From: Gracilaria domingensis
Taxonomy: Eukaryota > Rhodophyta > Florideophyceae > Gracilariales > Gracilariaceae
DNA length: 35,299 bases
Reading direction: 5' to 3'
NCBI GenBank assembly: GCA_022539475.1
Contig: VCMS01000421.1
Location: 1-35,299, forward strand
In this document: piece after piece, positions 21,373 through 31,095 of the stretch
Layout of the letters: every line of letters begins with the position of its first letter
Position numbering within the stretch: position 1 is the stretch's first letter
The notes under the pieces: model-generated
Database searches by the model: none
What the model was told of the DNA's origin: nothing
The model's input: the letters and a program-made list of their open reading frames with translations, nothing else
Program-made: the position numbers and the translations under genes

Positions 21373-22210
21373 CTACAAGGCAAAATCCCAGTACGTCAAG
21401 GGAAGGTTTGACTGTTGGAGACATGCCCGAATAGATGATATTAGCACACCCTGCGCTCTCTCAATCAGTCTATTTGAGGATGGAGTGTACAGTGACATGA
21501 GTCTCAATACCGAGCTTTTCCATTTTAGCTTGCACCAGGAGAAACTCCTTACCTCCATCAGTGTGCAGTGAGGTAACCACATGTTGCGTTTGCGTTTCCA
21601 TCCAAGTCATGAACGTCTCAACTACTTTCGAGGCTTCTCCCTTTGTCTTCAATGCCTTGGCATACAAAAACCTAGTGTGCTCGTCAATGACTGTGCAGAA
21701 GTACTTGTGGCCTTGAGATGTCGCTGGCCTGATTTTGCCGACGACATCTGCGTGGAGAGCCCCAGGTCTGGCAGCCTTTGTCAAGCCACCTGTGTAGGAT
21801 CGTCTGAACTTCGATCTCTCGCAGGTAATGCAGTTGCGCGTGTTCAACCGATGCGACGGTAGTATGCCGTCAACAAGCAGCTGCTTGATGACTTTCTCTG
21901 AGCCCATGTGTCCCAGCCGATTGTGCCAAATTTCTAGTGGCGTGTTTGGCGATTTCATTGTCTGGGATGGACTGTCTTCGCCCTGATTGCTGGTTTCAGC
22001 GGTTTCCGTCAGATCAATGGTCTCCAGAACATCGCCTGAGATCCCATCTGAGTCAACGTCGGAGACAAATCCTTCCGAGGTCTTAGGGGATTCATATTCT
22101 TCTTCTAAGTCTTCCGAATTCGGACTTGAAGTGTCAGTTTCTGAAGAGCTTGTATTACTCCAGTGTTCTTCGATCACTCCTTCAACATGGCCTGCAAGTT
22201 TAGCCATCAT
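21373..22210 (-). pseudogene. Copia pre-integrase and integrase core
   Basis: An acidic Ser/Glu-rich lead is followed by the GAG-pre-integrase zinc region (EIWHNRLGHMG, then CITCERSKF), which gives the HHCC set. Next is the integrase core: first Asp in GALHADVVGKI, second in TSLHTDGGKEF and, after a frameshift near 21480, the Glu in NRLIERAQGVL. The catalytic triad is therefore present but split over two frames. The last conserved piece, LPLTYWDFAL, ends at a stop. The upstream part of pol, the protease and gag are absent because of the junction at 22217. Confidence 0.85.
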
Positions 22211-22217
22211 GATCCGC

Positions 22218-23014
22218 TATCGATAGGGACGATTCGCCCAATTTGGGAGTTGACTGGAGAGCGGTATGGTTTCCGGATATGTGTAGTGTGGCCGCCCTGG
22301 GCAGACGCCGCGTGAGTCAAGGGGGTACAGTGAGGCACACGTGACCAATACTGGCCACAGTGCCAGCGAAGACTAGTAATCTAGGGTAGCTTAGTGCCAG
22401 TAGTTAGTGGACGGCGACCGCCGTCGCCCCTACTAAGTAAACCCAACAAGGGAAATCTTGGCTCTAACTAGCTCCGCTGGTGACCGATCTTGCTCCGTTG
22501 AGGAGCGCATCGCCAACATTCCAGTGTGGTTATCCCCCCTTGTGCGCCGAGGAACCACTGTCCGTGCACTACGGTGCTACTTCCTGTTTCTATTGTTTCT
22601 TTCTGTATCCATATTTCTACATTGTTTACCCACGGTTGTGGTGTGTTCCGCCCTGTGTGTACAGGTTTATTCAGCGCTGATTTCGCCATCCACCCGTGTT
22701 CCCCGGGCTCGTGTCCGTATACACGGCCCGATCCCTCCCCCCATTTTTTCCTCGTTTCCACCGCTAGCGCGGATCTTCCCACTCCTGTGGTGTGCCCTTT
22801 ACACTTGAGCACGCCACATCAGTGGATTCTCCAACTTCACCTCCGTCTGTGATGCAGGGAGAGGTCGCCCGGAGTTACGCCCGGCACGTATTGACGTCAA
22901 CGCAGGGCTCTCTCACTCAGCCGCGCCACATAAAGAGCAAGGCTGAACACCTTGAGTGTCTACCGCGCACGCGGGTGGTTTTTGTCCCCGCCTGTGGAGT
23001 GGTTCTGCACTACA
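22218..23014 (+). repeat. 5' LTR of gypsy copy B, first 90 bp missing
   Basis: Homology to the 13294-14180 LTR starts at TATCGATAGGG and runs to CTACA at 23014 with only about two differences. Compared with copy B's own 3' LTR there are many more. The missing 90 bp are replaced by the broken copia element. Confidence 0.9.
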
Positions 23015-23016
23015 AG

Positions 23017-23032
23017 TGGTCTCCAGACTTAG
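23017..23032 (+). other. Candidate primer-binding site, copy B
   Basis: TGGTCTCCAGACTTAG starts two bases after the LTR end. AGTCTGGA at 23063-23070 can pair with its TCCAGACT part, and the neighbouring AGAAGT and ACTTCT extend the stem. See the matching site in copy A. Confidence 0.5.
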
Positions 23033-23156
23033 AAGTTGAATTCGGAGTTCCTCTCCACTTCTGGAGTCTGGAAGAACCGCTTAGCGGAATTGTGTTTTAT
23101 TGACCTCTTGCGAGGAAGCTTGTCTCGTTCCCCAGTGGCCCGATCGTTTCGGAAGG

Positions 23157-23270
23157 ATGTCGACCGCGAACAATAATCGTTCCTCTCAGAATCGCTCCCG
23201 GAACAACCGTTCGAAAACGAGTTCGGTTCCCGGCTCTGCTGGTCCACCCGGAACTTTCGGTCTACCCTAG
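23157..23270 (+). other. Leader ORF upstream of gag (37 codons)
   Basis: ATG 23157 opens a Ser/Asn/Arg-rich frame ending at TAG 23268-23270. The same frame then stays open for about 120 bases to the region of the gag start. It may be an upstream ORF in the leader or, more likely, the basic N-terminus of gag cut off by a stop and a frameshift. Copy A has the same sequence (ATG at 13151). Confidence 0.35.
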
Positions 23271-23358
23271 AGCTTACCACCGCTTCCGCGGGATGCCCTC
23301 AACGTCCCTGGAAATGATGAACCAGGCCCTGCTTCCATAAATGCCCGTTCAACTAGTA

Positions 23359-25233
23359 ATGGTGCCCCCAAAACCCAAGTTCCAAGGACTGGCTGATCCC
23401 GTAGCTGCGGTACAGGCCCTGTCGTCGAAGTCTGATGAATATACACTCTGAGAATTGGAGGCACAAGTGAGAATTCTGCAGAACTCGCAGGTGAACCTGA
23501 TTCAGGAGATTACCTCGCTCCGCAGTCGAATGGAGGATTCGGGTGTGCGGGAGAACACAGACGTGATTCGTGTGCTGAGATCTGATGTTAATCAGTTGAT
23601 GGAAGACCGACAGGTGTCGGAAGCCCTTCGCAGGGAGAGCTCCGAACTTGTCAACTGCCCGACAGCCCGTATGCAAACGGTGGAGGCAATCCTCGTTGCC
23701 GATGCCCCACGATCCGGTGGTTCCGACGCCGAAGCATCTCGGAAGTCCCACCACCAGGACGGCGGCCAGAGGCGGAAGTCAAAGAAGAAAGTGAAATTGG
23801 AGGTAGACTCGCCGCTTAACTCCTCGTCGGAGTCGGACTCGAACAGTAGCTCGTCGTCCAACTCCTTCGTAGAGGAAGTAAGGGTCTCCTCACGGAGCCG
23901 TCCGACAAAGTCGGAAATAACCGAGACGTCCTCGGGCCCATCAGGTCGGGAGAAGGGACGAAAACACCTCGGTCTTAAGGAATTGAAGCCGACTAACCTT
24001 TTATATCGGAAGCTGCTTTCGTACCGATACTATCGGTTGGAGGACTCCAGCGGAGTACGAACCCCAAGGGGTACAGCCAGGGTGAAGGATATTATCCGCC
24101 GCCTGGAACCGACCCGAAGTACAGTAAGTTCTCCGGGGAGGACCCTATCTTGGTATTGGATTTCTTAGCCGGTTTTGTGACGGAGGCAGAGATTCTCCTC
24201 ATGAGTGAGGCTCAAGCTTATATAGCTCTCCCTTACTTCTTGAGGGGAATGGCCGAGGACCAGTTCAATTCGGTTCGCGGTTCGTCACGAGCCTCCGAGG
24301 GAGGAGTAACCTGCGGGCCGGAAGCAGTGCAGTACTTATTACGATCCTACGCAACTCGTACTGCCATCCAGTAGGCTGTCCTCGCATTGCGAGATACGAA
24401 GCAAAAGCCCGATGAAACGGAAATCACCTATTCTTTTAGGTTGAACAAAGCTTTTCCACCGCTGTGCTAACGTCTACTCCGCCAGGGAAAAATGCTCCGT
24501 GTTTGTTGATGGACTTAGCGCGGCCATCAGGAAATTGGTAGCCCGCCATCGCGAGGAACGACGGAAGATCACGTACCTCGAACTGGCACAGTTCGCCCAA
24601 GCGGAGGGTGATGCACTCCGAGCCAGGAGAGGATCGAAGGGCCAAGCCCGTAAGATCCTCTACATGGAGTCTCGAACGCCGTCGGCGTCCCTTACGACGG
24701 GCTCAGCCCCAAAGGAGTACGACAATGTCCATCTGCTGCAGAGCGACCGTTTATTCCCTACCACGGAGCTCCCGTCCACGACGGACCCATCCACTGAAGG
24801 CGTGGATCCTACCCTATATGCTGGGAACCATGTTCCGGCACTGCCGGTTCGCCACCCTAATGGGATGCGTAATCAACGCCCGGGATGGAGGGACCCGTAC
24901 CCTAGACAGGAACGCCGACCGCCCAATGCGGATTTTCTTCGCCAGCTTAAACGCCACATTTGTTATAAGCCGGGACACATCCCTACGAAATGTCTCCAAC
25001 CTATTAGCGATATGGCAAGAGTAGTACCCCAGTGCGAGTCGTTATCTCCGGCCAAGAAGGCCAGGGTTCCTACTTGGTCGTACGAGAACGCCAAAAACGG
25101 GATGCTGAAACCATATTCGGGACCCCCTTTACAGAACAGGGAACCTCGGTTTCCTCACGGAGGAAGCGGTACCGTGGAAACGCCGAGGGCTTCCCAAGCA
25201 CCGCAAGACAGCTGTAGTGCTCAAAGAAACTGA
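23359..25233 (+). pseudogene. gag of gypsy copy B, three frames
   Basis: Same architecture and same shared lesions as in copy A: start MVPPKPK at 23359, TGA 23449-23451 before the coiled coil, frameshift near 24118 and frameshift near 24450. Private to B is TAG 24372-24374, where copy A has CAG, in the capsid-like segment. The zinc knuckle has lost its first Cys (RHICYKPGHIPTKC, Arg for Cys), so it would not bind zinc normally. Bases 22218 to about 23922 are nearly identical to copy A, then differences become frequent. Gag would package element RNA into cytoplasmic particles. Confidence 0.8.
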
Positions 25234-25968
25234 GTACGGGAGTCTTCTCTCGTGGAAAGGCGCCTCCAGAGTCGAGAGTGGAGGCGCTCGAGGCGCCAAA
25301 GCCCCTCTCCCTGGTCAAAATCCTCACAAGGAAGATGGCGACTACTGACGTGAACCCGAAACAGTTAGCTGTCCTCCGTCGCCCGTGGGTACTGTCTAAG
25401 AATGTCCATATTTCGAACAGGGTCCTGGTCATGGCGAAACGAAATCACAAAGTTTACGTCCACCTGGGTGTGTCCGATAAGTACATGGTTCGGCATCTAT
25501 CCGTTCTCGATACGGGCGCCGGGCCTAATTTTTTGGTTCACTCGTTACTACCCCCGCAGCTGCGGTCTCTCGTACGCCCTCAACCGGAGATGGATATCGC
25601 TGACGCGAACAACAAACCCATCTCACTGGTGGGTACCATCGACGCCAGGGTGAGGCTAGGGCGCTGCCTTGTGCAGTTGTCTTTTCTCGTTTGTCGAGCT
25701 CTTGCAGCTCCAGTCATTTTGGGATGGGACTTTTGCGACCGCTTTGTAGAAGCGATCCGACAGCGTGACAAACCCACCGAATTGGTAGACGGTACCACAA
25801 TCCCGATTACTCGGAAGCCACTTTGCAAGGCGTTGAAGAAGCAAGTCCCGCTACCAGCGGCGCAGGAACCCCAGGAGACAGGCCGTCCTTCCACGAAGAT
25901 CCGTGTGGCACAGTCGACCTGTCTCCCACCCGGAACGCAAGTATGGGTCCCGGTAACTTCCGCTCGAC
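25218..25968 (+). pseudogene. Retropepsin-like protease, copy B
   Basis: The frame opens at 25218 after a TAG, overlapping the end of gag (TGA 25231-25233) by 16 bases in the -1 register. It runs unbroken into the MITE-like insert. The active-site motif is VLDTGAGPN (about 25507-25533), followed by PISLVGTIDARVRLG and the C-terminal VILGWDF motif (about 25714-25734). These are the flap-proximal and psi-loop parts expected of a retropepsin. This copy is continuous where copy A is frameshifted. It would cleave the Gag-Pol precursor. Confidence 0.8.
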
Positions 25969-26249
25969 CCCTATAAACCCCGGTTATGGCCGAAATATGG
26001 CCGATATGTGATCGAAATGTTGGCGTATAAGTCGGAATTTTGTGAGAACGCGTATCTCACCAAGATAGGTATTTCTTGTTTTTCAATGCTGCCATATATG
26101 GGCCATATTTCGGCCATATTTCGGCCACATGCATGAAAACAAAAGCTCCTTATCTTGAAGAGATATATGCTCTCACGAGTTTTCGACTTATACGCCAACA
26201 TTTCGGTCACATATAGGCCATATTTCGGCCATAACCGGGGTTTATAGGG
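25969..26249. mobile_element. Palindromic MITE-like element (281 bp)
   Basis: This is an AT-rich insert in pol of copy B, absent from the collinear site in copy A (near 10340). The ends are a perfect CCCTATAAACCCCGG inverted repeat, and the inverted similarity extends inwards about 90-100 bp per side with few mismatches, so most of the element can fold on itself. It is flanked by the 4-bp duplication CGAC (25965-25968 and 26250-26253); copy A has CGAC once. Motifs of the type GGCCATATTTCGGCC recur inside. There is no coding capacity. The superfamily is not recognised. Confidence 0.85.
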
Positions 26250-26309
26250 CGACACGGTCTACAGACGGTAGGACCGTCACCTCATCTGTATGAGAAGAAC
26301 CAACTAGCG

Positions 26310-26603
26310 TTGGCAAACGGTATTGTCCTCGTCGAACCCGAGAAACCCTTCAGGGTATTGGTGGCTAACTTTAGCTGCTTCCAACAGCGGTTGGTGAAGA
26401 ACCAAGTAATTGGCTCGGCACTCCCACACCCGGTGGCCATGATCCCTACTAAGGTCTCTGCCGCCGAGATTCTCGAGCTCATCAACCCTGAGGAGGGGGA
26501 GGAGGAAGGTGTCAATCCCTTTCACCCGCCTCGCTCGGGAGAACGTGCCGCCAACTTGTCGGGAGACGGGGCACTACAGATCTCCACTACAGGCAGAGGA
26601 TGA
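26310..26603 (+). pseudogene. Protease-RT linker of pol, copy B
   Basis: Equivalent to 9961-10284 in copy A: ANGIVLV, FRVLVANFS, LVKNQVIGSA and an acidic Glu-rich spacer. It is separated from the protease by the MITE-like insert and from RT by frame changes. Confidence 0.65.
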
Positions 26604-26694
26604 ACCGAACTTGTCGGGAGACGAGATGTTAATCCCACGTGAGGGACAGTTGAAGCCGCAAGAGGCGGAACCAACGAAAGATCCCATCGAGTAA

Positions 26695-28365
26695 TTGGAA
26701 ACATTAGACTTCTCCCATGTTCTGGAGTCTCAACGCAATCAGTTGCTGGACATGCTCCGTGAGTTCACCCCGATGTGGGACGGTTCCCTTGGGAAGATTG
26801 GGATTACCGAACACCGGATCTATTTACTCCCGGATACCCGGCCCATTTCACATCACCCTTACCCGGCTGGACCGAAAGCTCGGGAGGAAGAGAAGACTCA
26901 AGTTGAGAAGATGCTCCGGGCTGGAGTGATTGAACCCCCCAGTCGCCATGGGCATCGCCGGTAGTGTTGGCTCCCAAGGCCGATGGCTCGTGGAGATTTT
27001 GTATTGATTATCGCAAGCTCAATGCGGTCACCGTCAAGGACGTTTATCCCATCCCTCGGATGGACAAATGTATTGACTCGCTCGGAAGCGCGGGAGTGTT
27101 CACGACCCTAGATGCAAACTAGGGGTATTGGCAAGTCCTTGTCAGGGAACAGGACCATGACAAGACTGCGTTTGTCTGGTACCAGGGGCTGTACCGCTTT
27201 AAGCGGATGCCATTCGGATTATCGAATGCTCCCGCTACTTTCCTGCGAGCGGTGGATACCCTACTTGCCTGCTTTAAGTGGAAGACCTGCCTGGTGTACC
27301 TGGACGATATTATTGCATTTTCCAATAATCTGGACGAACACCTGAAGCATGTACAGGAAGTAATGCGAGCACTGCAGGACGCAGGTATCACCATCAAGCT
27401 GAAGAAGTATGAGTTCTTCATATCAACCGTGAAGTATTTCGGACACATTATCCGTCCAGGACGGCTGTCGATCGACGACATACGGGTAAAGTCCCTCAAG
27501 GAGGCAAAACACCCGACGACGCAGACGGAGCTCTGATCCTTCCTCGGTCTTTGCAACGTCTACCGACGTTTCATATCGCACTTTGCGGATATCGCAGCTC
27601 CGTTGAACTTTCTCCTTCGAAAGGGGCAACCAGTCAAACTGGAACCATTTGGAGACCCTGAGGCAAAAGCGTTCTCATCCGTAGTGGATGCCGTTACCTC
27701 ACCTCCCGTGCTAGCTCTACCAAAGTCAGGATTTTCCGTACGAGGTGGATACGGATGTCAGCAACAACCAGAACGGTTGTGCGTTGTCTCAGACCACTGA
27801 CAGTGGGGATCGCGTACCAATCGGATACTGGTCAAGAAGCCTCAATATCCATGAGAAGAATTACTCGGTGCCCGAGAAAGAATGTCTGGCAGTCGTGTGG
27901 GCACTGCAGACTCTTCGCTCCTATCTGATGGGAAACAACTTTGTGGTAAACACCGATCACGCTGCGTCGCGTTGGCTTCTCTCCATCGCAGAGCGCTCTG
28001 GCCGCTTGATGCGGTGGCGCCTCCCCCTCTCAGAGTTCGACTTCGAGTTCCGTTACAAGAAGAGAATTCTGAACACTCAGGCCGATGCTCTCTCCGGTCT
28101 GGCGACAGGCGCGGAGGCAGAACCAGTTGATGATCTGGACGTTCCCTGTTTCCTCCTTGGAGAAGGTGAGGGGGAAGATACCGATGATGACTCGGAGACA
28201 GATATCTGTGATGCCATCCTGGCCACGTCAGACGCGCAACTCGTGCCGGGAGCGTTTGTCCCAATCACTCCAGAGGAGCTAATCCGGGAGCAACAAACGG
28301 ACCCCACATGCATGCAGATTCGCGTCCGTCTCAACGGGGGAGCCCAAATCTCCTTTTCTCACTAA
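26695..28365 (+). pseudogene. Reverse transcriptase-RNase H, copy B, broken
   Basis: Equivalent to the intact 556-codon frame of copy A. Lesions private to B: a frameshift near 26940 (SPWESP region), TAG 27119-27121 for the Trp of ANWGYW, TGA near 27534 for the Arg of ELRSFLG, and a frameshift near 27735. The catalytic YLDDIIAFS box and the RNase H acids (DTDVSNN, KECLAVVWAL, VVNTDHAA, QADALSG) remain readable. The RNase H portion (27745-28365) is open. Confidence 0.88.
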
Positions 28366-28411
28366 CGATCAGAGGTATCTAATCCGAAAAGTCGGACCCA
28401 GGCCACAGATT

Positions 28412-29088
28412 GTGGTGCCACACTCGTTAAAGTTTCGAGTTCTGATCTTAGCGCACTACGCGAAGTTATCAGGCCACCCCGGTGGAAGAAAGCTTTACTA
28501 CACCCTTCGCGGGGACTTCTACTGGCCAGCAATGGCCTTTGATGCAGACGCCAGGGTGCGTGGGTGCTTGGATTGTGCGAAGAACCGCGTGAAGCTGCGG
28601 AAGTGTTCCAAGCAATTGGTTCTCTTCCCACCACGGGCACCTCTTTAGTTTGTCGCAATCTACATCCTCGGAGAGTTCGTCGGAACACGTCGGAACAACC
28701 GGTTCCTACTGGTCATTACGGATCGCTTCTCGACGTTGATGGGGACAGTCCCTCTCGTGAAGATTATCGCTAGTGCGGTGCCACAAGCCTTTGTCACCCA
28801 CTGGGTGTTTGTCTACGAACCACCGATTGATTCGTTATCGGATAACGGCTCGCAGTTCACGGCGAAGTTCTTCCGGACGTAGGTCGGATCTTGGACATCC
28901 AGAACTGGTTCACGACCACTTACCACCCGCAAAGCAACCGACAAGTGGAGTGATTCAACCACACGATGTTAAACGCATTGCGGACATACGTGTCAGAACA
29001 CCCAACTGATTGGGATCTCTACACCGATGCGGTGACATACGCCTACAATACGCAGGTGCATCGCACGACGAAGTTCTCGCCATTCTAG
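28412..29088 (+). pseudogene. Integrase zinc-binding and catalytic core, copy B
   Basis: HHCC zinc module visible (HYAKLSGHPGGRK, then CLDCAKN). The first catalytic Asp is replaced: copy A reads FFAIDILGEF, copy B VAIYILGEF, with a TAG three codons before. The second Asp (SLSDNGSQF) and the Glu (NRQVE) remain. A one-base loss near 28875 shifts the frame. TGA 28951-28953 after the Glu and TAG 29086-29088 are shared with copy A. Confidence 0.82.
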
Positions 29089-29091
29089 TTA

Positions 29092-29934
29092 GTGCTCTCG
29101 CGCGCTCCACCAACGGTGGCTCTCGAATCACAACCAACGTTGGCCAAATTATCGTCACACCGTCTACGCAGGGACGCCTGGAAGGCCTGGTTGACCCGCT
29201 TTGTCCCGAGGGTTCAGGGAAACCTCGCTAAGGCTCAGGCCCCGTATAAGCGGAACTTCGACGCTAGGGTGCGCCGGAATTCCCCTCCAATTCGGGATAA
29301 TGACTACGTTTTCCTCCGCAAGGAGTACTACAACCCCGAGAAGGCGAAGAGGCACAAGTTGTCACCAATCGCTAACGGCCCCTGCAGGGTAGTGTCGTCC
29401 ACCGAAACAACGGTTGTCCTCGATGTCGAGCGAGCCCACGAGCATTTTTCGCTCGATTGGGTCGTACCGGCACCAAAGCCGGAGTCCCGGAGTTCATCAC
29501 TGACACCGTCGGATATCGCCTCGCCGCAGGAAGCACCCGCTTTCGCAGCGGAGAGCCAACAACGGCTGATGATCCAACCGCACCCAGAGCGTGGCCTGGC
29601 TGACCTCCCGTCAGAGCCGGAGAAGAACCCGACCGCCATGGTTCGATCGGCAAAGCGTACGCGCATCGCTCCGCCACCCGGGATAGTACTCCCCACACCC
29701 CCAGCTCAAGCTGAAGAGGGGAAGGTAGACGCTAGTTCTTCGTCGCTTTCGTCGCGTAGCGTGGAAACCCCGCAGGAGGAGGGGCAAAGCGCGATACCGA
29801 CGCCCACTCTCGCGCTTGAAATCACGGCCAGAGAGACCGTACCGAGTACGGAAGAACAATCGCAGTGGCGGAAGACTGCCCATAAGATGCAAGCCTCGGA
29901 CTCGAGAGAGGATGTAACCAAGAAACCGGAATAA
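29092..29934 (+). pseudogene. Integrase C-terminal domain with GPY-like module, copy B
   Basis: Equivalent to 6658-7500 in copy A, with the same linker helix, RDNDYVFLR and ANGPCRVVSST module and the same Ser/Pro/Glu-rich tail ending at TAA 29932-29934. The first part lies in a tract of about 600 bp (28888-29488) without any difference from copy A. Confidence 0.75.
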
Positions 29935-29955
29935 CGGAGCACGTCGTCGCACCGT

Positions 29956-30810
29956 GTGCTCACGGCACGCCCGCTCACCGGAGACCTACCAGATGACACC
30001 GGAGAACCTCCAGGGGAGGGCGCAATGCCGCAGCGACGCTTGCAAGCCTCAATCAGAGCCACGGCGTTCCATCGAACCCCAAGTGCCAACGGGGAGCGCA
30101 CGGACCGACAAGTGCCCCAACAGTCAGAAGAACCGCCGCCTAAGGCTGACAGTGCCATCGTGGACAACGGAGACGTTACGGAAGCCCCGAACGAGCTCAC
30201 AAGACCTGTCGCTGACAGTGAACACCCCGAAGCAAGCACAGGGAAAGCCGGCACGTGCCCGCCGGGTGCCAAACCGCCACCACGGCACGTGACGGTGCAC
30301 CACTCGCTCAACCGCCGCCAAGCGGGAGTTTCTCCCTCACCACGGGTTCCCAAGCCCGGAAAGTCACGGCAGCTCGCCGTTAGAGCAGACTGGAAGGACA
30401 GAACGACCCACAAGGATGTGGAAGGCGACCCCGTGTCGCGGACAGTGACTCTCCACGAGGAACCCTGGCGAACAAGGGACAAGTCGCCCAGTATACGGGA
30501 AGCCCTACCGGCGACCGGAGACGGACACCGCAACCGCGGAGGTGAAGCTCAGGCCCTCGAAGAGAGGACTTCAACTGCTCCGCGTACGGAGAGGGAGACC
30601 TTCAAAAAGGAGTTCGTAATGGACCGCAACGCCGGACATGGATACAGCTACAACGGAGAGTTGGAGCACCAGGTCCGCTGGTACGGTTACCTTCCCGAGG
30701 AGGACACTACCGGGCCAATCCAGCATATACCGCGGTCGAAGGTACTGCAGTACCACCGGAGAACCCGAACAGCGATACCAGGCTCGCTGGACAAGGCCCA
30801 AGTAGGCTGA
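29956..30810 (+). pseudogene. Pol C-terminal region with chromodomain, copy B
   Basis: In frame with the preceding segment after the shared TAA. A disordered Pro/Arg-rich stretch is followed by a chromodomain (EFVMDRNAGHGYS, QVRWYGYLPEED) ending at TGA 30808-30810. Changes from copy A include TTGP for TSEP after the EED, which weakens a conserved part of the fold. Confidence 0.72.
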
Positions 30811-31095
30811 ACCGCCATAGGGGAAGGAACACCGCTTCATGCGGACAATTACCGCCCAAAGCGGAACACCGCTACTAGGCGGGAAGAATAGGAAGGAGAA
30901 GGGAAGACCAGCAACAGCCGGAAAGTTTATACTGCCATATCTGGGGCAAGGCCCTTCACTACACTCTGAGATCACCCACGCCATCATGGGACTAACCTCC
31001 AAGACCGGAGAAGAATCCACTACCATCAGCAGTAGAGCCTCCGCCGCCACCACGGAAGTGTTGCGCAGCCAGCTGCTGCAGCGTGGCAAGGTCCG
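30811..31095. other. Spacer between pol end and antisense ORF end
   Basis: These 285 bp separate the convergent 3' ends of pol (plus) and the antisense ORF (minus). The sequence is GC-rich with no recognisable motif. If both frames are transcribed, their 3' processing signals should lie here or beyond. Confidence 0.4.

Larger units (their letters stand above)
18870..22217 (-). mobile_element. Ty1/copia retrotransposon, 5'-truncated
   Basis: On the minus strand the order is pre-integrase zinc region, integrase, linker, RT, RNase H, polypurine tract and 3' LTR. Integrase before RT defines Ty1/copia. The 5' LTR, gag and protease are missing: the sequence ends at 22217/22218, where a gypsy LTR, itself lacking its first 90 bp, begins. 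So one rearrangement removed the ends of both. Frameshifts and stops break pol into five pieces. Confidence 0.88.

Noticed and set aside
25969..25985. CCCTATAAACCC resembling telomeric repeats
   Set aside because: It occurs only once per end as the tip of a terminal inverted repeat with a target duplication, not as a tandem array.
23359..30810. A non-standard genetic code as an explanation for the many in-frame stops
   Set aside because: All three stop codons occur in frame, frameshifts are also present, and the copia and gypsy RT frames are open with normal stops. Decay explains the pattern better.
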